Shown here piece after piece: positions 33,527 to 46,784 of a DNA stretch of 64,000 nt. Every line of letters starts with the position of its first letter. Position 1 is the stretch's first letter. The notes beneath the pieces are model-generated. The model did not search any database. It was not told the DNA's origin and was given only the letters and a program-made list of their open reading frames with translations. The DNA is from Delphinus delphis (Eukaryota; Chordata; Mammalia; Artiodactyla; Delphinidae). Where the stretch lies: positions 90,529,488-90,593,487 of the forward strand of contig NC_082692.2 of the NCBI RefSeq assembly GCF_949987515.2, written 5' to 3'. The position numbers and the translations under genes are program-made.

Positions 33527-34299
33527 TATTTTTATTCTTTTCTTCTACTTTCTTTGGATTTATTTTTGTTTGGTGTGTCTTTTATCATGACTGAAATTTT
33601 GGGTTGGAATATTATAGTTTGTTGGGTGCATCCTAAGGATACAAACTAGTCTTGTGCCCAGCAAGAACCTATGGAGGGATATCAATTATTACAGTGGAAA
33701 CACAAATTGGTGTGTTTATTAAAGAAGGCAAAGCACTTGGGGAAGATGATAAATGTAGCACTCTGATGACTAGTGGTGATTTTGGCTTCAGTAAAGAAAA
33801 GTAGCCACATTGTTATTCAACATGTTATTTGGGAAAGGAAAAATGCTGGTGTTTCAGACATTTTCTTTTCATTACAACAAACCTATTTTGCAGATTTACT
33901 GTGCCTTTTATCAGTACTGTAGCTCAATTACAGTTTAGGCAGCAAGTTTGGACCAAATTAAAAGGAGGAATAAAAATATTTTTATACCTACATTGCATAT
34001 TTCTTACAAGAGTTTCCAAGTATAATTACCCATGAATTTCGTCCAAAATCTTCAACTGTGCAAATCTTATATTTGGTTACTAGCTAATCAGAATTGGGCA
34101 TGAGTCCAGTGTAAAAGTTATTTAGAGGGGCTGGGACATACATTCCAAGCAAGAGGGAATTTCCTTATTATTCCTACCAAGGTTTTATATTTTTTTTATT
34201 ATCATCCAGGTAATCAAGCATAGAACTGCCTGCCTACCTGCCTCTGCCCCTCTTCTGCCCCAACTCCTTCCCTGTGTTTTCCATTGATAGCTATTTTGG
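33527..34299. other. Unique-looking non-coding DNA
   Basis: No gene or repeat assigned in this stretch. Confidence 0.4.
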
Positions 34300-34575
34300 T
34301 CTAATTACTATGTACTAGCTTTTGTGGAGACCACAAAAGAAATGAGATACAGTCTCTGCTTTCATGAAACTGATAACTAAATAGAATTAACATACCTGAT
34401 ATAAATAAAAATCCATGAACCCTTAGGCTGGTGCTACTGATTATAGAAATTTCAGAGAATGGCATACTCCTGTGAACTAGAGCAGTATCTTGACAGATAA
34501 GGTGGATATAAGAAGGTAAATAATGGTAAGGATAGGATGGTAGGTAGAGGGAATAGTATGCTAGAACACTGAGGC
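34300..34575 (-). repeat. L2-like relic, minus strand
   Basis: 'gatacagtctctgctttcat', 'gaaactgataactaaataga' and 'gggaatagtatgctagaaca' are consistent with a reversed L2 3' region. Confidence 0.45.
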
Positions 34576-34599
34576 ATTATGTGGCAATACCAGAAATAG

Positions 34600-34810
34600 G
34601 CTTTATTGACTGTGATTTTCTTTTATGGGTAGAAGCCCAGGCTCTAGAGTCAGACAGAAATGAATTTGATTCCTGGTCGTACCACACGTAGCTGTGTTGC
34701 TTTCGGGATATTCCTTCACTTCTCAGCTTTCTCATTTGTAAAATGAGCATAATAGAATTGTTCTGATTATCAAATAGAAACATTCACGTAAACCATTTAG
34801 CACGCTTACA
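34600..34810 (+). repeat. MIR SINE relic, plus strand
   Basis: 'aggctctagagtcagacaga', 'tttgattcctggtcgtacca', 'gtagctgtgttgctttcggg', 'tctcatttgtaaaatgagca' and 'aaccatttagcacgc' run in sense MIR order over about 210 bp. The pol III B-box-like segment is recognisable. Confidence 0.85.
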
Positions 34811-34954
34811 TACCAGCTATTATTACTGCTGTTGTCTCCTCACACTTCCGGGTCTATGAGGTATACTTCTAAATTCATTCATGTGTATCTACATAGCTAT
34901 CTGCACAAAGCCAGACCCAGTGTTCTCTTCGATGGCTTTCTCACTATCCGTAGC

Positions 34955-35205
34955 AGTGCTGGCCAACAGAACCATTGTTCCAGACACATACATATCCAAT
35001 TTTAAATACTTAATAACCACATTAGAAAAAAATAAGCAAGTGAAATTAATTTTAATCTATTTTATTTAACCCATATATCCAAAATAGTATCAATTCAATA
35101 TAGAATCTGTGTAAAATTTATTGAGATATTTCACATTCCCACCCCTCAACTAAGTCTTTGAAATCTGGTATACATCTTATGCTTAAAGCACCTTTCAGTT
35201 TGTAC
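34955..35205 (+). repeat. MER5-type hAT (Charlie) DNA transposon relic
   Basis: Starts 'gcagtgctggccaacagaac', then 'gtgaaattaattttaatcta', 'tttatttaacccatatatcc' and 'taagtctttgaaatctggta'. This matches the MER5A order, a short non-autonomous hAT. Confidence 0.82.
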
Positions 35206-37752
35206 TGTACAATTTGCTGTTTCTGAGACTCAGCTGTGTTTGGGAACCGTTCCCTTACTGTGAACTCTTAAGGAATGAAATTGCTAGCCCCGCATGTCTT
35301 TGTAACTTTAACTGTATACAGTCAGGGATGATGACAGATAAAGCATCCTGTCTGAATACAAATGTAAAAAGGCAGAAGACAAAGATACAAGTGGAGAAAT
35401 AGAAGACTATGTCTGTTAAATAGGCTGACATTTAAAAAAAAAATACTTGACTTGAAAGCAACTGATAAAACTTTAAAGTGAGAGTATGCCTGTGGAATGA
35501 AAACACATCATAGAAAATAAAACCAAACTTCAGCTCCTTCAGCTGAAATAAAAACTTGAGTGAGGATCTACCAATTTATATTACTAAAGTTAGAGGAACG
35601 TAAACCATCCTTAGGGTGCAGTATAAACTTTTAGCTGATGGAACAACTTTCCTTCATATGAAATTATGCTGTTTGATTTACGTGAAAGATATTTGTCAAA
35701 TGGGAATGAACTGCTTTTTGTTTAACGCTGCTTCTGGGTGTCTGGTACTAAGGTATGAGATGCCGTGTCCCTGGGTAGAAGAGCACACTCCCTTCATGTG
35801 TGAAGCTGACTTTTATGACCTAGAACCAGGAGAAACACCTGTATTAGGCTTCATTTTCCAAGCCTAATAACGGAATGCTTTGAACTGCTCGTTCTCCCGT
35901 CCCATCTTCTCTAAGACTGTGTTTGCACCCCTAACTGCAGGCAGCTGTTTTGTACTTCTCAGACCATTACACCAAATTTGATTTCTACATGAAGTTAACT
36001 GTCTCGAACTTATACTGAACCACTTATGATGACTTCATTAGTGCTTTGCCCTAACCGTCCTAGGTAGTCTCCTAAAGATCGTAGGTTCAACGTTGTAATT
36101 AACTGCTCCACTATATTGCTGTTTTTAAAAGAAATGCCCTATTATATTAGTAGAACTCAAGTTAAATTCAGGAACCAACCCCCTGCTTGTACACTCAGTG
36201 TAAATTTCCACATGGTAAGCTGGACTGAGGTCTTGGATCGCCCATGTTCTGTGACTGGAAAAGACACACATACTCTTTCTTGGCATTTAATAAATAGTGG
36301 GTGCTGTTGGATAGTCATAAATGAAACATATACCATCATTTTTTTTCTTGCCTACCCAAAAGGTTAACCATCCGAGAAATAATACATTCAAGTTATAACC
36401 TTCTAAAGATGACCACATAAACTACTTTGCTGCTTCTGAAAGGGGAGTTCTTAATTATTCCTGAAATAGCTTCTATAATTAAGTAACTTGTCTAATGTGA
36501 GAAAGAAAATGAAAGATCTCCAGTGAAGGTCAAAACTAAGGGACGCATTGTTCTGTATATTTTGTTAGTTTTATTAACTTCAAACATTTTTACTACATAA
36601 AGGCATTTTGTAACTGGAACTTTTATCTAAGATACACACATACATATATATATATAAAAGAATTCATTTGCACCATATTTTTACCCATTCTTCTTCTTCC
36701 AAAAGGCAGTGTATACCACTAGCATCCTTTTAAGAATATCCTTCAACTTTAAATGAAGTCAACTTAGAAATAAAGCTTTAAAAAGTCAAAGTAAAATATA
36801 CATCATTTATTAAAAATAAGAAATAAGCCAAATGAGTAAGTACTGTAACTCTGGATTTGGCGAAATGAGCAAGTTTAGAATCAACTGTGGCTGCTATCAG
36901 TAATGACTTGGTACTTGTGTTTTTACTGTGGTTTCTGCCTCATTTTGTCTTGTGGCTGAGTTGGTTAAAATGAGGTTCAGGTTATGGGCTTGAATACCAT
37001 TTGACAAGAAGTCCTTTTGTCACAGATCTTAGTGTTCATCTTCTTTCATCATGAAGTGTGTTTTTGCCCAAAGACTATGCAAGATACATAGCACACAACC
37101 TTCCAATAGCGTGTAGTCTAATAAGGAAAATACAGCATGAATGTTAGTGAGGTCTTACAAAACATGCTGTGGATCACAGAGCAGGGAGATGGTGAGTATG
37201 CATAAAAGATACATGGGCTATTTTAATATTCTGGAGGTATATTTCCTAATGAACACCCTAAGGTTTTCAACCCATAGATTATTGAGAAAATATAGCATAG
37301 TCATGAAGCTCTGTACTCTGGTAACTTCTAAGTTTGCTTTGTGAGATATTCGGGAAGTCAAAAATTTTACTTCTCTGTGCACTTCAAGCAGTTTATTATG
37401 TGTGGATTATACTAAACACAACTCGCCACTGGAGAAAACTATTTAATATACATGCCCTGTTCTTTTCTGTTCAGGATTGTCAATGTGGCAAGCAAGAGAA
37501 TGCATAGTTACTTCTTCCTTTGATAAATTATTTCTAAATGTTATTATGGAATTAGTCTTTTGGGTTTGTTTTAAGACTGAAACTTTCTTAATTCCCTTTA
37601 CCTGAACCATTGCCTCTCTCATCAGACAGGGACCTAAAGGGATGTTTAGGAATAAACGGAAGACACAAAGAGGTATTGTTCATGGGTGGAGGTGGTTGGG
37701 CGATGTGTGGGAGGGGCATTGGGAAGGGACAAAGAGTGAGAGGCAGGCAAGC
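35206..37752. other. Unique-looking non-coding DNA
   Basis: About 2.5 kb with no recognised repeat. The 83-codon frames at 35616-35867 and 36116-36367 have no motif I recognise. Short TA-rich stretch at 36640-36658. Confidence 0.4.
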
Positions 37753-37935
37753 AGCATGTATCAAACTTTGATGTGGATTGCAGTTACCTGGGGACCACAC
37801 GATACTCTCTCGGGCTTCTACACACCTCCCAAGGAGGCTTTGAGTTACTGGGTCTCAAGTTGGAACTGGGAAACTGCATCTTATCAAGGATCCCAGGACT
37901 GTGGACTATACTTGAGAAACTCTGCCCTAGAGGAA
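37753..37935 (+). repeat. MER20-like hAT (Charlie) DNA transposon relic
   Basis: 'catgtatcaaactttgatgtgg', 'cagttacctggggacc' and the paired 3' half 'tgggaaactgcatcttatca' and 'ctatacttgagaaactctgc' follow the MER20 layout. The 147-codon plus frame crossing this area is not a gene. Confidence 0.65.
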
Positions 37936-38164
37936 AAGGAAGTCTCCTGTATTGTCATTTGCTGGTTCCTTCTCAAGGCAGCAGAGAATCCCAAGACAGA
38001 TGGCTGCTTTGTGGCAATTGCACATATTCGTTCTCCTGCTCTGCATGTAAACCCTCTGGAAATGACTTCCCTGTTGAGGCTCTAAGAACCTTGTAAATCC
38101 TGTAATTTAGATTCTGGAGCAGATTAGGATGAGAAGAAATTTTTTTTTTTCTTACATGTGTTCC

Positions 38165-38350
38165 TTAAAAAAAAAAAGAATACGACATGATGGGCACAGA
38201 GTTTCTGTTTGGGATGATGAAAAAGTTCTAGAAATAGATGGTGGTGATGTTTGCACAACAATGTGACTTAATGCCACTGAATTCTCTACTTAAAAATGGT
38301 TAAAAGGTACATTTTATGTTATCTATATTTTACCACTATACTATATATTA
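38165..38350 (+). repeat. Old L1 3' fragment, plus strand
   Basis: 'tttgggatgatgaaaaagtt', 'atggtggtgatgtttgcaca' and 'ttaaaaatggttaaaaggta' are typical of L1MB/L1MC-type 3'UTRs. Confidence 0.8.
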
Positions 38351-39214
38351 CAACAAAAAAGCTTCTTTTACTTACTACCTGCTACTTTTGAGATTATGTT
38401 AGTCATCTGTTGGCATGATTCTTAATGAGAACTTGAGGGCACAGACATCCACAAAGATTAGCTGTTCATTAATTTAGGGGAAAAAATAACTTCTTTGCAG
38501 TTTATTTCCTTTCATTTTAGTTTTAGCAAAGATCTGAAAAATGTAAATGATGTTTGCTTTGGTTTCTTAAAAAGTAAAAATTAATAGGATAGCAATGCAG
38601 GTGTTAAACTTGAAACGTCAATTATTTCTTGAAACCTGAAAACTCTGTGGGATGGATCAGATAGTATCTGGGCTCTTTTCTGATGTTCCACAGGTCTATA
38701 GTTTACTTATGTAGTTTAGTTAACATTTTGATATGAAATATTTCACCTAAAATTGAATATGCGATTCATAACTGGTAAGTTTGGGGAGGAAGGTTTCATT
38801 GTTACTATTTAAAAGCGACTTGGTGCGTGTGTTCAGATTGTGTTATGAGCAAGGTCAAAAGCATCAAGTGTGCAAGTACTCTGTAATAGGCTGTCTGTCG
38901 GATATACCAGGGAATTCAAGCTATTACGTGCACTTTGGTGCACTAAACCAACACTGCCTGAAGTCATCAGAGCATAGGACGGCTTCACTAGTCTCACTGC
39001 GGTAATTACTGCAGGTGTATCTCGATCATTTAAAATGGGCGTTCAACCCAATCCTGCTAATGTGTGCCAATCAGTAAATTACTATTGAATTTCCTGAATT
39101 TCAGTGGTTCCATGAGTGGGATAAAACTGAGCTACTGTTTCTCTAGAAACTCCTGGGCTATTAGGAGAACTTTTGGCAAGTCTGAATAATTGTTCCATTG
39201 GGTCTAACTCTGAT
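38351..39214. other. Unique-looking non-coding DNA
   Basis: Nothing recognised in this stretch. Confidence 0.4.
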
Positions 39215-39430
39215 TCTCTGGGTCAGGGTCCCTCACTCTTAGGGTCATTGGATGCACTTCAGAGGGTCTGTGAACTTGGGTGAGTGGGTGAAGAAAAAAA
39301 TAGTACATTTTTATCTTCACGACCCTCTAGCCAAAATGTGTTTTTTCCTCCAATCATGAAAGGGGCCCATAAACCATGTACTATCAGTAGCACCTGTGGC
39401 TTTGCCCCATAGAAATAACACATTTTTGTA
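39215..39430. repeat. Possible hAT-type DNA transposon relic
   Basis: 'tcagggtccctcactctta', 'agagggtctgtgaacttgg' and 'aaaggggcccataaacc' recall the 'ggtccatgaacc' themes of short hAT MER elements. The family is not assigned. Confidence 0.3.
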
Positions 39431-41034
39431 TCACGTGTAGGAGGTAGTTTAAGCTATCAATTATGCCTACCACTGCTCAGAAAACTACAGTAGCTCTTAG
39501 ACCTGCTCTTGTGTCATGTTTTCTATGCATTAAGAAGCACACATTACTATTATCACAGACTGCTTTCTAAATACTTTGATGTCTGTTTCAATATAAATGA
39601 TTTTGTTTGTAATCGCATTTTCTATGTCAAAATCACTCAGAAACACTCTGATTGGAGGGTCTAGATTGCTGAAGCAGCCCATGGCACTTAAAAGGTCACA
39701 TGCTCCTGCCTTGTATGGCATCCTTGTATCTTTCCTATCTTCCTTTGAGACGGGATTTGTTAACAGTAAAAAAATAAATAAAATGGGCATTCATATTAGG
39801 ATGCATCGTTGAAATATTAAGTCCATTAGAGAGTATTATAAGAGAATTTCACTTTGAGTACATGAAACAAAAGATAAAACGCTTGTGAAGCAAATAGACT
39901 CTAAAAATCCTGAACACCTAAGGCTGTTTTCTTGGAACTAAAGTATGCACATGTGAAACCAAACGTCAATGTTCTGTGCTGCTCTCAACTTGTATTTGTA
40001 TATTTTACCGAGATCTATGCATCTTACATAGAGTGAAGACCCCTTCAAGGCATTAAGTAACAAAATTAGGAATTCAAAATGAATGAAGGAATTTTCATGG
40101 GAGGCAGTACTTTTTAAGTAAATTTTTAAAGTATCTAGACTAATTCCTTCTTTCACCTAGTGATTGTGATTTTGCTGCTATAGCAGAAAGACTCTTGTTG
40201 CTATGGTATCTCTTAATATCGCTTTTGACATTGCCGGTCACAGCTGTAACTGATCATTTTCCAGGGGCATTTTACATACATTTTGACTATTGTTTCCATG
40301 TGAAAGCTGGATTGCTTTGACATGTGTTCTATCTCAAAATTAAATTATTTACTTAATGCAAGACTCTACCAAAAATGAACATATTGTGTGAAAATGGCAT
40401 TTATATATTAATTATTTTAATAGCAGTCAGCATTAACTGTTTTCATTCCAGCTGTTATGTTTATCATGGGAGGAAGTGGAGATCTCTTTTTTAACAAAGT
40501 CCCAAATCTTTATTCCTTGCTTAAAAAAAAAAAATTCTTGTTCCATTTCCAGCTGCCAAAGCTCTCAGTCACTGATCTAATTTTAGTATTCACATATGGA
40601 GTAAATGCCAGTCTTGCCTCATTTAAAAAGTCTTATAATATTACTAATACATATTTTTCCATTGGATAGTAGGCTAAAGTTATGCTGTTTTTTGAGGAAA
40701 AAATAAATTCTGGTCAGACCCTGGCTTCAAAAATACCAAGGGTATGAATATTGATAAGATGCCTAAATTGGCACAGTATTACTAATACATTTACTTTCTG
40801 AATCCAAAATTTAGTTTCCAGCTAGCATATGCATCGGCCCTTGCTGTAGCTTGGCCTCTAGATGCAAGGCCTGGGAAACTGTGAATGATAATTGTATTTG
40901 CTGTCAGACAGTTACCTTCCCAACCGTCTCCACCATACTTTTTAGCTAGGTCCTAGTAAAATTGAGTTCTATGTGTGAGATGAATTTTAACATTATATCA
41001 AGAGAATGGTTTTCATTGTAGGATGGACTTATCT
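39431..41034. other. Unique-looking non-coding DNA
   Basis: 1.6 kb, AT-rich, no gene or named repeat seen. Confidence 0.4.
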
Positions 41035-41220
41035 CCATATCCCAGTCCTTCTACTTGTGTTTGTGTGACTCTTTATAAGTTACTCTGTGTCTCCGAGCCA
41101 CTGTTTCCTCAAATGTGGGTTGTGATATCTGACTTGTGATGCTAATATAAAATAATATATGTAAAGTTCTGAGTAGAATGTCTGGTAGATGGAGGTATTG
41201 CAGTAAATAATAACTAATAT
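41035..41220 (+). repeat. MIR SINE relic, plus strand
   Basis: 'tgtgactctttataagttac', 'tccgagccactgtttcctca' and 'tatgtaaagttctgagtaga' are in sense MIR order. Confidence 0.7.
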
Positions 41221-41449
41221 TCTTCTTATTCTTAACAATAATTATGTAATAAATGAATAAACCTTTAAATAGAACAAAACCAGCTTTTTAGGAGCAGAAC
41301 AGAATCCTCTTTTTTGATCGAGACCAGATATGACAGAGACTGACTTGAACTTGGCCTTGCAGTGTCCTGGTCCCTCCTACTAATGAAAACTCTACCTTTA
41401 ATCTGCCATTCAGACAGCACCCAGTGATACCACTATACTTTTCAAAAGA

Positions 41450-41570
41450 GTTAGATGAACTGGGTATCATTTTCCATATTTTATAGATGAGAGACCTGAA
41501 ATTCAAAATGACCTTGGTCACTCTGAAGATGGGGACAGAATCATGCCCAGACTCAGTCTCTCCTAAGTCA
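41450..41570 (-). repeat. MIR SINE relic, minus strand
   Basis: 'ccatattttatagatgagag', 'aaaatgaccttggtcactct' and 'ggacagaatcatgcccagac' occur in reversed order. Confidence 0.55.
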
Positions 41571-41736
41571 CCATCCAGACATAGTTCCCTCACTTTGCTG
41601 CTCCTTGTCAACTGAGTCCAGTCCTTTTTAAGACACTGGAGCACAAAGAGTTCTATAAATAAGACCAAAGTTGGCATTTATTTTATCTATCTTATGAAAT
41701 GAAATTAATCAAAAAGCAATATTAAGAGTAAAGACA

Positions 41737-41947
41737 GGGCTTCCCTGGTGGCGCAGTGGTTGAGAGTCCGCCTGCCGATGCAGGGGACACGGGTTCGTGC
41801 CTCGGTCCGGGAGGATCCCACGTGCCGTGGAGCGACTGGGCCCGTGAGCCGTGGCCGCTGAGCCTGCGCGTCCGGAGCCTGTGCTCCTCAACGGGAGAGG
41901 CCACAACAGTGAGAGGCCCGTGTATCGCAAAAAAAAAAAAAAAAAAA
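41737..41947 (+). mobile_element. CHR-2-like tRNA-derived SINE
   Basis: The head is GGGCTTCCCTGGTGGCGCAG, with the B-box region 'cgggttcgtgcctc', the GC-rich body 'ctgagcctgcgcgtccgg' and a poly-A tail of about 19. The TSD is AGTAAAGACA (41727-41736 and 41948-41957), 10 of 10 identical. It is CpG-rich and closely similar to the copy at 21744, so probably a young insertion. Confidence 0.94.
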
Positions 41948-41957
41948 AGTAAAGACA

Positions 41958-43225
41958 TAAGAAATCATATAAATCCAGGATTCTTATATGTGGATCCTCT
42001 CTGAAGACCATACCAGGAATTGATGGATGGTTCAGGGAGCTCCCCAAGCCCCGTGAAATTGTGTGTTTCATATCACATGTTATGAATACATTTCTAGGGC
42101 AAAGGGCATATCTTAGTTTGGGTCTGTGACCCCTTTCCTATACAGAGAAAAAGAAAAGAGTATCACCAAGCATATGAGATAAGCAGATTGTTAGAGCAGG
42201 CCACTAGGGCGTCGCCTAAGAGATGGGATATATTACATTTGAGAAATGGAGACTTCTTTGATGGGCTCTTGTGGGTGGATTCTGCAGAGAGGACTGTACC
42301 ATTTAGAAACGTGTCAGGCTGCAGAATATGTGCCTTAAACATTGTGTTATCCTCACTTAATTGAAAGACTCTGGGTTAGGGGGGTCCAAGGTTAGCTCAG
42401 AGGCTCACTGTTGTCATCAGTGACCTGGACTGGTTCTTTCTTTCCTCTCTGCTCTTGTGGTTTTGCCTTTGGTTCTCATGCATCTCAGTGCATGGTCTTA
42501 AGATGGCTGTCATTACTCCAGGGATCATATCAGTGTTGAAAGTAGGAAAAAATGGGGAAGGGATGCACCATTAAGCTCTCTCTTATTCCTATCATTTTAT
42601 TTTTTAAAAACTGAATGTTTCCCTAAAAACACCCCTCCCGTGTAAAACTTTGCTCAAAGCTCATTAGTTAAAACCAGCTCACAGCTATTTCTAGCTTGAA
42701 GGGTCCAGATATGTAAATATCTAGCAAACAGAAACAAGATTGCTATAACTGACCCAGCCCAGTCATAGATCATCACTGTGGCTGAATTCATTGCTGCTCT
42801 GAAGAGAAATGGAATTCAGTTATCACAGAAAAGGATAGGCTGACAGTTAGCTAACCAACCACCCATGTCTCTCTTTACTGTGACAGTTTTCCACAAATTC
42901 TGATAAGTTAACTAAGTTTTACTTTTTTTATTAAGTTGAGATATACCGTGTCATTCCTAAAAATATTCCGATGTGTAAACTAATAACCATTTACTTTGCT
43001 CTTTGCCTCTTCCATATGGCAATTACTTCTAATATTCTACTTTTAAAGTTGGAACTAGTCTAACCAAGAAAACAGTGAGTGATTTTATTAAGCAACTGAC
43101 AGAGTCAGGGAAAGCCTGCAAGTGATCATTTGATTTTCTGACAGGTACTCTCATTTCTAACAGTGGTCACAACAAACATGATAGCTTATTCTTAATCTAA
43201 TCTATTTAATCTACTCCCAGTTGCA
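41958..43225. other. Unique-looking non-coding DNA
   Basis: No gene or confident repeat. Confidence 0.4.
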
Positions 43226-43554
43226 TGGACTATGCATTTTTTTTCAGTTTTTATTATTTTTATTGAAGTATAGTTGATTTACAATGTTGTGTTAATCTCT
43301 GCTGTACAGCAAAGTGATTCAGGTATATATACACACGCGCACACACGCACACACACGTCCTTTTTTCATATTCATTTCCATTATAGTTTATCCTATACAC
43401 TGAATATAGTTCCCTGTGCTCTACAGTAGGACCTTGTTGTTTATCCATCTTATATATAAAAACTTACGTCTGCTAACCCCAACCTCCCACTCCATCCCTC
43501 CCCCACCCCCTCCCCCTTGGCAGCCATGAGTCTGTTCTCTATTGGACTATGCAT
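43226..43554 (-). mobile_element. Short 5'-truncated L1 with TSD, minus strand
   Basis: A T-rich tail remnant, then 'attgaagtatagttgattta', 'tgctgtacagcaaagtgatt', 'aatatagttccctgtgctct' and 'cagccatgagtctgttctct' make up about 300 bp of the older L1 3'UTR type also seen at 9445. Flanking repeat TGGACTATGCAT lies at 43226-43237 and 43543-43554, 12 of 12 identical. A CA/CG-rich simple repeat at 43331-43358 lies inside. Confidence 0.92.
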
Positions 43555-44644
43555 CTTTTACAATCTAAAATTTTTAGAATAATGTTGAACAGGAAAAATG
43601 CACCACATAATTTGCAATAGTCTATTGCTTTTCTCGTGTAGATTTGTCATACAATTAGAGGAATCTTCTAACACTGGGTCAGGTTGGAGCCTCATTTGGG
43701 TAGGACCATATATTGTAATCAGAATATACAATTCGCTGTTTGGAGGTAATGCCCATTTTTCAACCAGTGTTTCAGTTGCTTTATAGAAACTAGGTGTACT
43801 TTTTGAGCAAATGCAAAAATAGACCTTCCATTCTCTTGATCCCCTGTTTCATATCTGTTGGCTTATGGGCCCAGTAGAAAAGTCAAATGTTTAAATTCCT
43901 GCCCTATGTGAGAATCTACTTCCTTATGTCTTACTGGGAAAATTAAATTCAATTTCACTGAGTTACTCATCTAAAGTCTCCTTACTCACCTAGTCGAAGG
44001 ACGTACAAGGTGTATTTGTGTTAATATGTGAGCTGACATTTTTGACTAAAGATTGTGAGAGAAATGTTTCTATATAACTATTCACTAGTATAAATGTATT
44101 GCATGGGAGGGGCATTGCTTTTCAAAGTACTATGGAATTTCTTTTATGTTTAGGTGTATGTCACTTATTTTTAGCAAACAAGGATATTGGGTAGTTTTTC
44201 ACTTTCCAACAATGTATTTTGTCTACAGATAAAATTATACAGCTTATTCCTTTTTGTTTCTTGTTTCTTCTCTAAACTCTTGTTCATTCTGGAATGGGTG
44301 GTAAATGCTCCTCTTAACTTCACATCTACTCTCATTTCTGATCCTGTTTTAATATTGGGACTTTTCCCCAGCACTTTTGTTCTGCTACCATGAGAGGCCA
44401 ACAGACTTTCCAGCCCCATCACTTATTTCCCCCTGTTATGTTCTTCTGAAGAACTCTGCTCTAACAACTTTACCCATGAGAAAAAAATGTTTCTTCTTGC
44501 CCACTGGAGCTTGGATTAAAAACTGACCTGTTCTGCCTCTCATTTTAGGAGCGTAGCACATTTAGAGTCCTGCCTATATGTACAGCCTCCCAAGTAGAAC
44601 TAAAGAAAGTTTAGTGATAAGGTCATCAGCAAATCATTGCACAG
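43555..44644. other. Unique-looking non-coding DNA
   Basis: Nothing recognised with confidence. Confidence 0.4.
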
Positions 44645-44770
44645 GTATTGAGGAATCACCTGATGATATGTGTAAGGTTTAGGGTTAGATGCTTCACAAA
44701 AATGCAAGGAGGACAAAATACGGTCTTTGCCCTCAAGGCACTGCCACTTTTGACGGGGAAGGGTTAGCAT
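44645..44770 (-). repeat. L2 3' relic, minus strand
   Basis: 'aaaatacggtctttgccctc' and 'aaggcactgcca' match the reversed L2 'ccctgccctcaaggagctta' segment. Confidence 0.5.
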
Positions 44771-46447
44771 GTGTATTTGAAAGTTAACTTGCCCTGTAAG
44801 ACTCTCTGTACAGTATTGGCTGAATTCATTTTTCTGAATGAATGTAGCACCCGTATCTAGAGCTATAGGAATTCATAAAAGGTACAGACCATTTTGAGCC
44901 AAAGACTAAAAAGACACGGAACATCGAAGAGGTTATCCTGTCCCCTCATCGTACAGATAAATAAAAGGAAGTCTCCAGCTCAGTCCCAGAAAATGATTGT
45001 GGCTTTCAAGGAGCTACACTTTTGTTATTGACAGAAGCAGGATTTGTTCCTAGAAACTGCCAGACTAGATTTATTCAGGAAGGAATGAAAGAAAATCCTA
45101 AATTGGGGCAGGGGGGATGCAGAACATAAATGTGTTAATTAACCATACATATTTGGAGGAAAATACACATAAATCTATCTATCATGAAGAGAGAGGGAAG
45201 ATGGCAGAGGGTTAGATTTCTGCTTCGCACCTCCCGCTTTATGTTCCCTAAAAGGATGGCATGCTCTAGAGCTACAGTCATTTTTTTTCTCTTGGAAGTG
45301 AGTGACATCTGTGTTCTCTCTTTTTAATGAGGAAAAATTAGCATTTCCCTTCTGAAATTGTTAATTCTAGGAATAATGCTCACTTCCTCTTGCGATTGTC
45401 CTCCATAAATGTTAAACTTGTAAATCATCAGGCTTTGCTGAATTGGAAACCATCTGTCCCTCCAGAGGTGTGTTGGTTCACAGTATTCCAGAATGAGGTG
45501 ATCGTGGCATGTGCCAGCATGGCAAATGAAGAAATCTCTCATCTGAGTGTTCTAAGTATTAGTAGGGCATGGTGTCAGAATTGTCTGCCAATGAAGTTTT
45601 CATTAACCTTAACTGCATCTTGTATTAGAGTCTTGGATTTTACCTTCTGAGAACACTTATAACTGCCTCATTCTAGGCGAAGCTGGAGGCAAGCGATACA
45701 TGTTTGAAAGTCTGCTTTAAAAGCTCAGATGTGGCACAAAATGGTTTTTTTTTGAGTAATTTTGATACGTTACAGATGTGAAGTATTTCTTTAGCTGTTT
45801 AAAATTTGAATAAGGGAAAGAATCCTGAGTTTAAAAGTTTCTCCTCAGCTTTCCAGCAGATAAATTAAGGGTGAGTTTTACTTAAATGGTAAACAAAATT
45901 ATTTTGGAAATGGTCGAGTACAGGAAAGGTGGTTATGTGATTAAAATCAAATTACTATTGAGAAAAAGTTGAAAAACAAAGGAAGTCAAAGACAGTACAG
46001 GGCTTTGGCAGTGAGAGCAAAAATAAAATTGGAAATGAAGATTTAAACAGATTTCTTCCATTGCGGAAGAAATGTAAGATTTATCCCAGAAACACGTTTG
46101 ACATTAGAACCCCCTAATTCTAATACAAGGAAGATTGTATAGAAAGAACGAAAGAATTTTTGAGGTGCAGTAAAAGTTTGATTGCCTCTTTTAATCCTTT
46201 CACGTTCCTTTCATCTACCTTGTAATATAGTTATATGTTGTGCTTGTTAACAGTACTTATACTCTCCATACCAGCTAAAACATTTGTGCATGGGGTGGGG
46301 GGGTGGGTACCCACAGCAAGTCCTCAGTAAGTGACTAAATTAAATTGAACTGAAAGAGTTACATCGTTATGTTCTTGAGGCAGAAATTCTTGTAATACCA
46401 TGACAAATAAAAATAGATAACTTTTATTGAAAATGTGTTACATGCTA
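44771..46447. other. Unique-looking non-coding DNA
   Basis: 1.7 kb with no repeat named. Opposing 72- and 86-codon frames at 45324-45650 show no known motif. A G-run lies at 46291-46306. Confidence 0.4.
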
Positions 46448-46555
46448 ATTCATTCATTCATTCAAAAAATGGTTATTGAGGATATTTTAAGGTACCTTGG
46501 ATATATCCGTGAACAAAGCAAACGAATATTCCTGACTTCTAGGAAACATACAAAA
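46448..46555 (-). repeat. L2 3' end relic, minus strand
   Basis: The terminal repeat unit 'attcattcattcattc' is followed by 'aaaaaatggttattgagga', then 'ccgtgaacaaagcaaacgaa'. This is the typical reversed L2 tip and body. Confidence 0.72.
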
Positions 46556-46784
46556 TACCGAGGTCTCTTGCCAAACTAGAAAACAAGGAAGCTATCAAAG
46601 ACAAAGGGGATAATAACAAAGGATAAAGAGTCAACGTGCAGGGCTCCCCATTGACCTAAAATGGGGCAATTTGAGCATTAATAAATAATGGCTGCAATTG
46701 ATGGAAAAAATATGAAGTATGTAATGAAATCTATTAGTACATAAATAATATGGTAGATAGATCTGTCGATAGATAGTGTTCACA

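Noticed and set aside
37642..38085. 147-codon plus-strand open frame
   Set aside because: It runs through a MER20-like element. No motif, no splice context, and a competing frame on the same strand.
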